Below are positions 1-11,241 of a DNA stretch of 64,000 bases, one piece after another. Source of the DNA: Cotesia glomerata (taxonomy: Eukaryota > Arthropoda > Insecta > Hymenoptera > Braconidae); contig NC_058161.1 in NCBI RefSeq assembly GCF_020080835.1, positions 25,554,837 to 25,618,836 on the forward strand, read 5' to 3'. The first letter of the stretch is position 1; every line of letters begins with the position of its first letter. The notes under the pieces are model-generated. The model did no database searches and was not told the origin of the DNA. It saw nothing but the letters and a program-made list of their open reading frames with translations. Both the position numbers and the translations under genes were made by a program.

Positions 1-2209
1 ATAATTTCCACTTCTTCATTGTTCTGCCATGCTTCCTGAATATCAGTTAATATTTTTAGTCTGTTTACATAAGATTTAGATCCCACCTCAGCTGCTAAAG
101 CTGGTAATTTTTTAGCAACTTCATTTGCTTTTTTGAACTTTTCGTGTTCGGATAGTATTTTTTTTTTTGTAGCTAACTGAAGAAAGAATCGGCTCTGGTA
201 TTGGAATTTGAGCATCTGAAGATAGGAATACTCTTTGATTACTGAAGTAATATTCTTTAGTCCACCTTTTGTCACATAAATTTTCTTCAAACAGGTCTAG
301 TTCATTTAATTTCCTTACTGCCAGTATATGTCTAGGTTATTAAATGAAGTAACAATTAGTGTATAATAAAATTCCATCAAAGAATTATAAAATAAATTTA
401 CCTGCAAGGTAAACTCATTGCTGAATATGACAAACAATCACATGAACATGATGTCGCCGACTTTGCTCCACCTGATATTGCGTTGTGTTGATAAACATTT
501 AAATTTTGATCATATACCAGTTCTAAATTATTAATTTTTTTGAATTCTGTTTCAATAAACTTGAAAGCATAAGCGGTGACGTATTGTGCATAACGAAATT
601 CAGCAGATTCCTTTGCATAATTCAATAGAATAGGTTGTTTTTGGTACAATACAGCAGCTCGGTGGTCTTTTTCAATGTGAGAACATTCCATTGCAATTAA
701 AAAATTTTTAGTAAAATCTTCTAGCGATGAGTAGATATCAAGATCTTTTTTTAACTTCGCATTCAACGATTCTACACGATTATTTGTGCCATTTCCGAAA
801 TTATGTTGCACAAAGTCCGTTGAGATCGACCATTCCTTACGAGACTCGTGCCAGTTTTCATTGAAATACTCTACAGCTGACGGTGGCATTTTTTGCAACT
901 CTTCATATAACTCTAAATAGCGTTCTTCTGATTCAGCATAGACCATTTGCTGTAAAATCCTTTTACTTTCGTCTCGTTCCTGTTGAGTAATACCCCTTTT
1001 ATCCGTCGTGATTTCTCTATTGAATGTCTTGAGCGTGTGGAATGCACACATGATAAGATTAACTTTAAGAGGCAACAAACTTTCTTGAATCGCAGCTCTT
1101 TCAGTCATATCTTTATCAGTCATTATGCACTGGATTTTTTCCCACGAAGGATGACACTTCTTAAAAGAGTCCATCATCCATTTAATAAAACATTTATTTT
1201 CAGTTATTAAAATGGAAACACCTACAATTTCGGTGCAACCATTAGAATCCTCGACAATGATCAAGTATACCGGTGCTCTGATATTTAATAATTTAAAAGT
1301 TGCATCTATCCCTATATATTCTGGATACGATTTCATTGCAGACTTCATTTGAGGTGTAGCAAAAAAAAGTCCTTTGAAAACATTATCTTCGATCAAGAAA
1401 TGACAATCAGCTTTATATTCATTCACCAAAATATTTTTAACTACTTCTAATTTATTCTTTTTCTTCACCAGTGTAATTCAAATTATGAATATCTTTCAAT
1501 AACACAACCTTTCCTGTTTCTTTAGAAATAAGATCTTGTATTCTCGTTTTATTAGCCTTTAATTTCAACAGACCCTTCACTTTTTGTTTTAGTTTAGGTG
1601 TCATCTTCCTCACTTGAGGTAAATGATGATATAATTCTTTGATTCTTTCATGATTGTGCTGCAAGTTTGTGTTCTTTATATACAAACTCATTCCATCTTT
1701 GCTGACATTCACATTAAATCCGGCTTCACATCCATTTTGAAATGTACTTGATGACCGTTGTCCAGTTGCTTTCGATTGAAATTTTTCTCCACCATGTATA
1801 CAATGATAGTGAATGGAATAGTATTTTAAGCAAGCTTCTATATGTCGTTTAACTCCAATCTTCCTAGCTCTTTTAATAGTTTTGCAGTCTCTTTTGTAAA
1901 AAACACTATTCGAGAAATCTTGATAATTTTTTACTCGTTTTCTTAATAGTTTAAATGAAGTAAAACTTTCATTCACTCTGATATCACCTAAATTATTTTC
2001 ACATGCATCGTCGTCCAATTCTTCATCAGTGTCTACAGAGCTTTCTTCGTCACTTACTCCGTCTTGTTTTTCATTAATATCTTTTTCAGTCAGCTCTTCA
2101 TCGTCGTTCGTTGTAGCATCTTCTTCGTATATAATTTCTACATAGAATAAACAAACATATATTATTGAAATAATTTATATAAAGAAAGAAAAAGTATATA
2201 TTTACCCAT
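1..2209 (-). CDS. MULE-type transposase-like protein with C-terminal SWIM zinc finger (partial)
   Basis: A multi-exon gene on the minus strand whose 3' end lies outside the window. Exon 1 is only ATGG (2206-2209). An intron at 2138-2205 (GTAAAT...TATGTAG) leads to an acidic N-terminus beginning MEIIYEED. A Cys/His region ending in QHNHE (about 1655) resembles FAR1/FLYWCH-type DNA-binding domains. The RNase H-like core follows, with candidate catalytic residues in EYIGIDATF (D), CIMTDKDMTERAA (D) and NNRVESLNAKLK (E). An intron at 332-401 (CAG|GTAAAT...CCTAG) splits the SWIM motif: CDC...LPCR before it and HILAVRKLNELDL after it, which restores C-x-C-x9-C-x-H. Two frame breaks are seen, one near 1455-1480 in a GAAGAAAAAG run and one in an A run near 165. 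It may be a MULE transposon gene or a domesticated ZSWIM-like gene; no terminal repeats were seen. Confidence 0.8.
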
Positions 2210-3018
2210 TTCTATTTAATGACAATTATATAAATTAATTACAATAGCAAATATCAATTTTCATAATACAGATAGCTATAAGTTTTAGTTTTAAAGTTAA
2301 AATTATGACATCTGTCAATTTTCATTTATTTGATTATTTATATTTGAAATTATTTAAAAGTGTTCAAATTTAACTTCATTTATTTAGAATTATAAACAAA
2401 AAAAAATATTTATTTTTTTTGTTTGATAATTTTTGGTTTTTATTTTTTTAATAATTATGAAAAAAAAATTTTAAAATACAAAAAGAATGTTGTGTTCGAA
2501 ATGGGTTAATAATGCTATAAATGATCAATTCAAAAATTACAACTATGGCGTAGTAGATAATAGTAACATATTTTATTTTGATATAAATTAATTAACGAGT
2601 ATTAACTACTTTTGAGAGTTACTTAATATTGTAAGAAAAAATATTACCTTTATTGTATTTTTTATTGCAGAAAAAATTTAATACGTTTGGAAAATTCTTA
2701 ACCTCTATCTTCCAGTAGTAAAATTACGGAGCTTAGATAATTTAGATTTAACTCCGATTTTAATTCCCGTTCATTTGGAGTACCACTCAAACAATTTTTC
2801 ATCACACACTTTCTCACTACTTTTAAAAATACTTATTTTATTTCTTGAAAAACGTATAAATGTTGAACACCGTTAAGTAGTATTTACCCGCATGTGTGTT
2901 TGCAAATACGCAACGTTCAACGGTTTTCTGTGACGTCACTAGGATCTGGGTGATCACCATGCCGCCCTAGTGGCAGAAATGAGTATCGGTATTTTTTTAC
3001 TTTTTTAGTGGACACAAT
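2210..3018. other. AT-rich non-coding stretch
   Basis: I see no gene here. The sequence is A/T-rich, with a slightly more GC-rich patch near 2890-2960 that contains TGTGACGTCACTAGG. It lies between the minus-strand transposase-like gene and the plus-strand gene starting at 3550, so promoter elements for either could lie here, but none is recognisable. Confidence 0.4.
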
Positions 3019-3118
3019 GGGTGCGTTCCACTAAGCGCTAAAAAAGACAACAGTCTCATCTAAATACACATAGCGCGATCGTTTTGAGCGCTTAGTGTAG
3101 AACGGACCTAATTTATGA
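3019..3118. repeat. Short foldback element (MITE-like), about 100 bp
   Basis: The left end GGGTGCGTTCCACTAAGCGC and the reverse complement of the right end, GGTCCGTTCTACACTAAGCG, form imperfect terminal inverted repeats around a short centre. No target-site duplication is clear. The size and structure fit a small non-autonomous DNA transposon. No coding potential. Confidence 0.6.
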
Positions 3119-3549
3119 CGAATTGCCTATAGCGAGCGTATATTAATTAACTTAATATATTTATATATACTTTAAAATTAATATTATTATTTTTAAATTG
3201 TAATTATTTTTAAATTAATAATTATTTTTAAATTAATAATATCAATTTTCGGACGCTTAGCATCAGTCTTAAAAGATCGCCTATTGATCCAAATACTAAT
3301 TTAAAATAAAAAAAAAAAAGAAGAACATTATTAACCTTTCTATATACTATTTTTAAAATTGTCGGATGAATAATAATTAGTTATTCGTCCGAATTGTCGG
3401 ATCACTAGACACACCGAATTTATTAATGTAAAACTACGATCGCTGCTTTATTCATGTTGTTTACTTTGTTTACTACTAATTACAATTCAATATCGAGAAA
3501 TAATAAAACTTGAATAATTACAATTATATTAATCATTTTCATTTGCAAA

Positions 3550-5864
3550 ATGAAAAAATACTCCCTTGTATATTGGCATAGTTTTACCAATGCAACAGTT
3601 ATTGAATCAAAATTAATTAAATTTGGATCAAAAAATTCAGTGACTGCTCCACAGGGAAAAAAATTCTACCGCGTAACAATTATCAAGGAAAGCGGTAAAT
3701 ATATAAATTTAATGTTTTAACCATTGTGTTATTTTATTTACTCATTTTATTATTTATCAAAAAAAATTGTCATTTGAAAACTATATTTAATTTGTACAGA
3801 TTACAAAGGTAATTTGGAAAAAATAAAAGTCGACGAGCATGGAGAAATTATTAAAAATAAAGATCAAGAAGAAGCTAAAGCCAAAAAATTGGCAAACAGT
3901 AAATGTGATGCTGATTTAAAAATCATTGAAGGAAAAACCATATTTGAAGATAAAGTTTTGACAAACCAAAATGAAAGACCAAAATTAGATTTAATGAAGA
4001 AGACTAAATTGAAAGTTAAAAGTGTTAAAGCAGTAAATTCAAAAATTTCAATTATAAAGGAGCAACCAAACCATGACAAAAATATCAAGACCATAAAATC
4101 TCATAACAATCTTGAAAAAGAGGTACATTTTAAAATACGTATCAAACTTCATTTAATTATATATATATTTACAAGTTATTTTTTTAATTAATTCCGTGAT
4201 TTTAAAAATTTGAAAAAAAATTTTCAATAAACGAATTTTAGCTTTTTGTTTTAAATAATTTTTAAGCCATAAAAGTTAGCTTCAATCTATTAAATTATTT
4301 TAAAGTTCACACAACTATCTTCAATTTAAGTTATTATTGTCGACTGTTGATACTTTTTTCAATTTATCTCGTAGTTGGGAAAATTAAAAAAAAAAATTAA
4401 AAATAAATTAATTTTTAGCTTTTATCATCAAATGACTTTCATCTGTTACAAATCTTATTTTTTAGATAGATTTCTTGAATTTCTATTTATGGTAGTTGGT
4501 CTCATATCGTTATTTGCAAAAATATAATAAAAAATAAGTTTTAGGACATTCTTGCCTTTTAATAACGTGTTTTTTTTCAATATTCAAACAAGAAATCTAC
4601 CTATCCATGTCGGGTATTATTGAATAGCGCTTTTTTTTATTGAAGTGATCAATTAAAAAATAAAATGTCAGTTCATTGTGAAAAAATTAACTTTTACATG
4701 TAGTTTGTGTCATCAATAATTATATTTTAATACTATTTTACCTATATTTTAAAATAAAATGTATTTTCGTTATCTAATTATTATTTATGTTAATTGCTAT
4801 ATATTATTACGGATTGAATGATTTTAAAATATATTCTCAAGGACTCTACTCAAAACATGAACCAACCCTCAAAATTGTCGAGTGAAAACAATTCTAATAG
4901 TAAGCGTCAGATGAAAAGAGTGCGTATCATAACTTCTGAAAGTTAAAAAGGTTGGCAATAGCCTAGTCGGCTCGGTGCCCGCTTTTCGAAAGAGTGGGAC
5001 CCGGGTTCGATCCCGGCACGCACCAATATTTTTCAGTGATTATAGATAAAAATATGTGCGTTACGTTGCCAGCCTCTGAACGTGGCAGAGATAGCCGGGC
5101 GGCACACGTCTGACTTGAGCGATCACCCATTTTAAGCACCAACTTGAATGAGTGACCGCTCTAGTCAGCGTTGACTAGCGCGAGGGATCTCTGTACACTA
5201 GGAGAAGGGCCTAATGCTTCAGTGGTCGATGAAAAAGAGTTTCTTATCAATCACTGTAGACTTAGCCCAGCTCCGACTGTACTATCATGGGTTTTCTCTG
5301 TGGTTTCCCCATGATTCTGTTCCAACAGCCTGAGAGGCAAGGTGCAGGGTAAATACGGTACAGAAAGCACAAGTCGGACCACAGCCGCAAAAATAAAAGC
5401 AGGAAATTCGATAATAAAGCAGGAAATACAGGTTGAGGATATAAACAATTGTAAAATGTAACAGAGTTATTAAAATAACTGTACATCTGGAAAAACAATA
5501 AAAAAAAAAAAAAAAAAAAAAAAAAACTTCTGAAAGTTCAGAGAACAGTGATACCGATAATTTAGACATCACTAATCCAGTAAATGAAGTATCTAAAAAT
5601 AGAACCGTAAGTGAATCAGAGAAACGTTCAAATATTAAAATAAAAAAAAAAAATAAATTATTTTATCTTTAATTTTTTTTAATTTTTGAGGAGTCGTTAA
5701 CTACAAATAAAAAGAAAACAAAATGCGATGACTTGGCAGTATTGAAGAAAATTCAAGCGTTAAAAAAATCAAAGATAATTGATTCCGACTCATCGGATGA
5801 TAATTGTGACAGTCCAATTGATCATGAAAATATTGTAGAAAAATATAAAAAAATGAAAGAAGCG
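3550..5864 (+). pseudogene. Unrecognised Lys/Ser-rich multi-exon gene, left copy, interrupted by a SINE
   Basis: Four exons join with consistent phases: 3550-3694 (ends ..AAAGCG|GTAAAT), 3800-4122 (GTACAG|ATTAC to GAG|GTACAT), 4842-5606, and 5691-5864 (ends GCG|GTAAGT). The product begins MKKYSLVYWHSF and includes a QGKKFYRVTI segment; this N-terminus recalls the start of many arthropod BEN-domain proteins, but no BEN domain is visible. The rest is rich in Lys, Asn and Asp with a DSDSSDD acidic patch, suggesting a nuclear protein (inference). Exon 3 is split by a SINE (4945-5524) that adds a TAA immediately after ..TSES; without it the frame continues TSESSENSD. No clear exons follow after 6067, where homology to the right copy stops. 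Confidence 0.6.
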
Positions 5865-6067
5865 GTAAGTACTTAAAAAAAAGAAAAAAAAAACTGCGAG
5901 CTTATTTTATAACAATCTTCTATTTTAAGCTTTAAAAAATGTCGTTAATTTTGTTGATTTTGAAAATGAAAAATCTGAAAATCGGTTGACCGCGCAGGCC
6001 AACTTTAGATTTTCCCGCTAAGTTTGAATTTGAATTACCCTAGAATGTTTTTCGGTTAATATTTAAG
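4320..6067. repeat. Left arm of 1.75-kb inverted duplication
   Basis: This block is nearly identical, in reverse complement, to 25591-27334. The match starts at 4320, exactly where the partner runs into the 100-N gap, and ends at ..GGTTAATATTTAAG (6067). It carries exons 3 and 4 of the Lys/Ser-rich gene plus the SINE with both of its target-site duplications. Beyond 6067 the two copies share nothing obvious. Confidence 0.9.
4945..5524 (+). mobile_element. tRNA-derived SINE, about 580 bp, poly-A tail
   Basis: The head (4950-5025) is tRNA-like: a box A-like TAGCCTAGTCGG and a box B-like GGTTCGATCCC, ending GCACGCACCA. A 3' tail of about 25 A follows a long tRNA-unrelated body. The insertion is flanked by a perfect 14-bp target-site duplication, AACTTCTGAAAGTT, at 4931-4944 and 5525-5538. 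It lies within a coding exon. Short open frames in the body look non-coding. An identical insertion is present in the inverted copy at 26132-26714. Confidence 0.88.
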
Positions 6068-6241
6068 AGCCGATGTAAAAATAGTTGAGAAATAATTTTC
6101 AATTTTTCAATCTAAAATAATTAAGGATCATAATTCTTTATTCGTGGCCTAAAAAATCCCACTTGTCTAAAAATTACAGAAAAAGAATTGTACCACAACG
6201 GAACATAATTTCGATACAAAATTTAAATAAACTGATATTAT

Positions 6242-6456
6242 TTAATCTTCCGCTTCTTTATCTTCCTCATCTTCCTTATCTTCCTCATCTTCTTTATCGT
6301 CCTCATCTCTTTTATTCTTATTTTTTTTTTCTTCCTTACTATTAACTTTGGGGGCCAAGTATTTCGTTCGTATTGTGCAGCACATTTTTCTAATTTTTTC
6401 TTTATACTTGTCTTCTGTTAGTCTCATTTTCGGATGACAATTTTGAAAGATATAAT
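6242..6456 (-). pseudogene. Orphan acidic terminal exon
   Basis: A candidate terminal exon starts after an acceptor (CATTTCAG|ATTATATC, 6456) and reads DYIFQNCHPKMRLTEDKYKE, then on to a strongly acidic tail of DEEDKE repeats with a TAA stop. Upstream of it lie an (AT)n tract and the DNA transposon at 6621-10505, so any earlier exons are separated or lost. I do not recognise the protein. The acidic tail is low complexity and could be a chance frame, but the splice site and the non-repetitive first half favour a real exon. Confidence 0.35.
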
Positions 6457-6495
6457 CTGAAATGTTGTGAAGGAAAATTAGATCGAACTGGACAC

Positions 6496-6618
<123 letters not shown>

Positions 6619-6620
6619 TA

Positions 6621-6985
6621 GGGCGTTTCAAAAAAAAAAAAAAAATTTTTTTTTTCTTGGAACCAGGCTCAAAAGTTTCGTTTGGATGCCAAAATAGGTC
6701 TCTGAAAATATGAGCCCTTAATATTAATATTAAGGTTGTCCGCCGCGCACTTGTCGATTTCCCATAAGAATAACACAGGAAAAAAGTTTTTTTTTTGTTC
6801 TGATTTTTGTTACTAATGAACCATCGATTGCTTTGAAATTTTAATCAAATATTTTTATAGAGAATTGAACGTTCTACAAAAAAGCTCTGATATCATTTTT
6901 CGATTACTCAACTCATTCAAAAGTTATTCAAGGTCAAAGTTAAATTTATTATCAATTTAGCCATTTTCTTCATAATCCGCCGAAA
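6621..6985 (+). repeat. Left terminal inverted repeat of the DNA transposon
   Basis: Matches the reverse complement of 10140-10505 with scattered differences. A second partial copy follows in tandem at about 6991-7165, repeating the TAGAGAATTGAACG block. Confidence 0.85.
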
Positions 6986-7545
6986 TTAATTTTTTCTGAT
7001 TTTTGTAACTAATGAACTGTACATTGCTCTGCAATTTCAATCAAATATTTCTGTAGAGAATTGAACGCTCTACAAAAAAGCTTTGATATCATTTTTCGAT
7101 TACTCAACTCATTCGAAAGTTATTCAATGTCAAAGTTAAATTCATTATCAATTTAGCTGTTTTTCTGAATGATTTGGCAAAAATATTGTTTTTCGAAAAA
7201 ATGTTCTCCAAATATTTTTTAAAATACTAATTAGACTTCTGAGGATTGTTAACCAATATTTTTCGCTGTATGATAAAGATGGACGAAGTACTTAAAACAA
7301 TTTATCAATGACAGTTAGCTCTATAGATATTGGTAATCAGTTATTTTAAAATTGTCATTTCAAAATCGATAATCAAATGGCGCTGAGTGTAAATGTCATC
7401 ATTTCATTAGATTAATTGATTGTTTTGACATTTCTATTTAATAGACGTCTTGTTTACATAAGTTGTGGAAACTCGTAAGCAATTAGTGAATATTAATAAT
7501 TTTCAAGTTTAAATTTTCTTTGTGAATTATATGATAACATTGAAA

Positions 7546-9912
7546 ATGAATAAATTGATCAATATTATTGGTGATCCAGTGGAGGATTTTATTGGACGTA
7601 AACTTCCCTTAATAGAAGAGGTTATTGCGGTATTTTTTTATCATAAAAATATTCTCAAAATAAATTATAGAGGAAGTTCTCAAAAAACAATCGATAAACT
7701 CGAAAAAAGTGGTCTGAGGCTGACATCCCATTGTGTGGGAAAAAATATGCGTTAAAAAAATTTTAAACAATATTAGAAGAAGACAAAAAATTACAAAAGT
7801 CTTCTCAACGAAAACGGTCTGCAATACAGAAAAAAAAATGAAGCAATTTTCCATCAAAAAATAGCAAATTTATTCGACATTGCCAAAGTAAATGTCGAAA
7901 AATATCTCACTGATGATAAAAAGTTGTTCTTATCAGGTCAGCGATCAAAAAGTAGATTCGGTTTGATTGATATTGTTCAATTGAGCTCAGCGGAAAATAC
8001 TGAAGATGCTATGGACGTAGAGCCTGTTGGTAAGTTCTAGATCAACTGCTATTTCAATTATTCATGTATTACTGTTGCAATATACTTTCAATAATTATTT
8101 TTAGTTACAAACGAACCTGACGCTAATGTGGCTCTAGCAAGTCAAAAATCTTCATTATTTCAATCTAACTTATCAGCAACAACATTGAGTCATACATCTA
8201 CTGATGTATCTGATTTTGAAAGTCAGTTTAGCCAACCGAAACAAACTCCAAAATTGAATGTAATGACACGTGAACTCTGTGCTGCACTTGATCGATCACA
8301 AGTGACTCACAGGAATGCCATTTTTATTTTATCTGCTGCGTACAAAAGTGTGGGAATCAATCTGTCAACTCTTAATCTGAGTTACAGTACAATTTATCGA
8401 ACGCGAATTAAATTTAGGTCAGATATTGCTAAGGATCTGAAATCTGAATTTCACAAAGACGACCGTTATGTAGTGCATTGGGACGAGAAAATTCTCAGTG
8501 ATATCGCAAGCACGAAAACTGTGGACCGTATTGCAGTTCTTTTATCAGTTTCTGGGGTTGATCAACTTCTCGGAGTTCCAAAAGCTGACGACGAAACTGC
8601 TCTTAAACAAGCTTCTGCTGTTATTGACCCTTTGAATCAGTGGGAAGTTGCTCCATATGTGAAAACAATGTGTTTTGATACGCCACCTGTAAATACTGGT
8701 ATGATGCATTGAATTTTTATAAAGTTTGTATGATTGATTTTATCTTGGCATCTTTTTGTGATTTAGGTATTTACAAAGGAACTTGTGTTTTAATCGAAAA
8801 AGAACTTGGCAGAAAATTAGTATGGCTTCCATGTCGCCATCACATAATGGAGATTATTTTGAGAGGAGTTTTTGAAGTTCTTTGGAAGACGACATCGGGT
8901 CCTTACGTTCCAATATTTGTTAAATTAAAAAAATTCTGGGACAAAGTTGATCAATCCAATTATAAAAGTGGAATTGAGGATGAACTGTAGCGAATACTTT
9001 AATAGAAAAAAAAAGCTGAAATTGTTACTTTCATTAACAACTGCCTACAGGTACACATGGTTTATTACACTTATTGAAACTTTCAAATCTTTAAATTACA
9101 ATTGATTAATTTGTTGTTTTTTGTATTTTTTTTTCTTTTTTTTTTTTTTTTTAGATGTCACAACCTCGAGATGATTATCGAGAACTTTTACTCCTATGTT
9201 TAGTGTTCCTTGATAGTTCTTATGAGAAATTATTTTTTTTTAAACGACCTGGTGCCATGCACCATGCGCGATGGATGTCTAAGGCTATTTACAGCTTGAA
9301 AATATTTTTATTTCGTGATCAGTTTAAACTTTCAGATCAAGAAAAGAAAAATTTACGCAGAATTTGTATTTTTGTAATTTTAATTTATATCAAAGTATGG
9401 TATAATTCAACTTCTGCTATCCAAGCACCAAACAATGACTTAGAATTTATGAAGAATTTGATTCATTCTAAAAAAATTAATTCGCCACTGTTACAACGAG
9501 CTTGTCAGAAAATGATGGAACACTTGTGGTATTTAAATAAAGAATTTACCACAATCTCATTATTTGACGACAATGTATCTGTTGATGTGAAAAAAAAATT
9601 GTTGCGGCAATTCAAAATCGGTAAAGTTCTACACCAATGCGTCAAAGGTATGAGATTATGGAGCAAGATCTTGAATCTTTATTGGAAAAAGATTTGAGTG
9701 ATTTTGTCTCCAAAAATTCGCTAGAACTATTCCAAAAATTCGATTTGCCATGCGATTTTTTGGAGGATGATATTTCAACATGGTGCAGAAATGATTCATA
9801 TAAGGAATGTTCAGAATATTTCAATACGTTAAAAGTCACTAATGATGTAGCTGAACGAGGTGTTGCTTTGATTGAGGAATACAACAATTACCTCACAAAA
9901 GATATATGTTAA
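7546..9912 (+). pseudogene. Decayed multi-exon transposase of an arthropod DNA transposon family
   Basis: Pieces read in order: a start MNKLINIIGDPVEDF; a frame-shifted section ending SEADIPLCGKKYALK; NEAIFHQKIANLFDIAKVN (7837-8031); an intron at about 8032-8104 (GTAAGT..TTTAG); exon 8105-8699 with VVHWDEKILSD and CFDTPPVNTG; an intron to 8766 (GTATGA..ATTTAG); then IYKGTCVLIEKELGRK and PCRHHIMEIILR; and 9155-9912 with QPRDDYREL, PGAMHHARWM and VAERGVALIEEYN. The Asp in VVHWDEK, the Asp in CFDT and the Glu in AERG are candidate catalytic residues (inference). In-frame stops at 8988-8990 and just after, plus a frameshift near 9640, show it is inactive. I recall this as a widespread but poorly named transposase-like family in arthropods and cnidarians; hAT-like affinity is possible, not shown. 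Confidence 0.7.
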
Positions 9913-10139
9913 ATAAATTCACTTGTCTGTTGGTCTGAATTAAGAAAACGCAAAAACACGAATAACTCTTCAGGCAATGAATAAAATTTAACTTATTTTT
10001 ATGTGCAATCTATTTAAAAATGATTTTTCAATAAAATTACTGCAATCTTCAATGACCAAAGATGATAGTTTTATTTTTTTTAAGCTTGAAGACCTTAAAA
10101 ATAAAATTTCAATTCATTTTAAGACCTTGAAACTAATAA

Positions 10140-10505
10140 AATTCGGAGGATTATAAAGAAAAGTACTAAATTGATTATGAATTAAACTTTGACCTTGAAT
10201 AACTTTTGAATGAGTTGAGTAATCAAAAAATTATATCAGAGCTTTTTTGTAGAGCGTTCAATTCTCTACAAAAATATTTAATTAAAATTTCAAAGCAATC
10301 AATGGTTCATTAGTTACAAAAATCAGAACGAAAAAAAAACTTTTTTCCTGTGTTATTCTTATGAGAAATCAAAAAGTGCGCGGCGGACAACCTTAATATT
10401 AATATTAAGGGCTCATATTTTCAGAGACCTATTTTGGCATCCAAACGCAACTTTTGAGCCTGGTTCCAAGAAAAAAAAAATTGTTTTTTTTTTTTTGAAA
10501 CGCCC
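10140..10505 (-). repeat. Right terminal inverted repeat of the DNA transposon
   Basis: Reverse complement of the left end. It ends GAAACGCCC at 10505, followed by TA and an (AT)n tract. The stretch 9913-10139 between the transposase stop and this repeat holds no gene. Confidence 0.85.
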
Positions 10506-10508
10506 TAA

Positions 10509-10510
<2 letters not shown>

Positions 10511-10563
<53 letters not shown>
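10511..10563. repeat. (AT)n microsatellite
   Basis: Nearly pure TA repeat; right-hand continuation of the (AT)n tract at 6500-6618. Confidence 0.95.
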
Positions 10564-10567
<4 letters not shown>

Positions 10568-10740
10568 AAATCGATCGGCGAAGCTATTTGAAAGTTATTC
10601 CAAAAAAACAGTTTTTCAAATTTTTTATTTTTGAGATTTCTCAAAATCTACTGGCCCAAATTACCGTGAAGAGCATAAAATATATTGGGGCAAAAAAACT
10701 CTCGATTGACGCTGATTTCGTTCAAATCGGTCAAGCCGTT
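10564..10740 (-). repeat. Left half of dispersed repeat interrupted by the R1-clade element
   Basis: It ends GTTCAAATCGGTCAAGCCGT directly before (AC)n. The same words in the same order precede (AC)n at 40100 and 57800. The other half of this repeat copy is at 15935-16075. Confidence 0.75.
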
Positions 10741-10745
10741 ACACA

Positions 10746-10812
<67 letters not shown>
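10741..10812. repeat. (AC)n microsatellite, 5' flank of the retrotransposon
   Basis: About 72 bp of AC with one AT interruption. It stops abruptly at CTCGGGGCAG, the first bases of the retrotransposon. A second AC tract lies at its 3' end (15901-15933). Confidence 0.97.
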
Positions 10813-10814
<2 letters not shown>

Positions 10815-11241
10815 CGGGGCAGAAGAGATACTGCTACCGGGCGCGTCTCCCCGAGCGGATGGGAGAACGCTCGCTGTCCTTGGATGACACTTAATCTCTT
10901 AGTTGATGAGGTACAGCGGGTAGGAGCCAAGCAAAATAACCAAACAAAATACGCTCCCGTGGACAAAACTCCCCTTTAATGGGTTGGTCGCACTAACTGA
11001 CCTAACAAGACGATCGATCTCTGCTGTGACCCACTGGGAGTGACCGGAACCTGTATCGTAGTTTCCGACGATGCAGGCCACAGCTGATGTGAGCTTGCTC
11101 TACCGAGGTGTAAGTTGCAGCAGTGGATCAGGAGCCAGCCACTTCGGGCCTTGATCAGAAAGTACGCAGTGAGTGTTAGAGATCGGAATCTTCACCGCTC
11201 CGAGCGAGTCTAGTCCGTCCGTGTATTCCGGGACTGGCTAA

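Larger units (their letters stand above)
6621..10505. mobile_element. DNA transposon with about 365-bp terminal inverted repeats
   Basis: The ends read GGGCGTTTCAAAA in inverted orientation and are flanked by TA at 6619-6620 and 10506-10507. TA may be the target duplication, but the flanks are (AT)n so this cannot be proved. The inverted repeats extend inward to about 6985 and from about 10140, sharing TTAATATTAATATTAAGG, the GCGCGGCGGACAACC block and a long TTGAATAACTTTTGAATGAG block. The left repeat is partly duplicated in tandem (about 6804-6980 and 6991-7165). The interior holds one decayed transposase gene on the plus strand. I cannot name the superfamily with confidence. Confidence 0.82.

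Noticed and set aside
3550..4122. Firm assignment of the Lys/Ser-rich gene as a BEN-domain protein
   Set aside because: Only the N-terminal style is similar; no BEN domain can be read in any exon seen here.
4950..5025. A functional tRNA gene
   Set aside because: Box A and box B are good, but the acceptor arm does not pair properly, and the sequence is the head of a 580-bp poly-A element with a target duplication. It is SINE-derived.
5251..5572. Small minus-strand coding frames in the SINE (and 26084-26406)
   Set aside because: They recur only because the SINE is duplicated; there is no domain, splice support or conserved start.
10685..10966. Frames over (AC)n and (AT)n encoding Thr-His, Cys-Val or Tyr-Ile repeats
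   Set aside because: These are direct readouts of microsatellites, as at 15809-16012 and 63032-63268.
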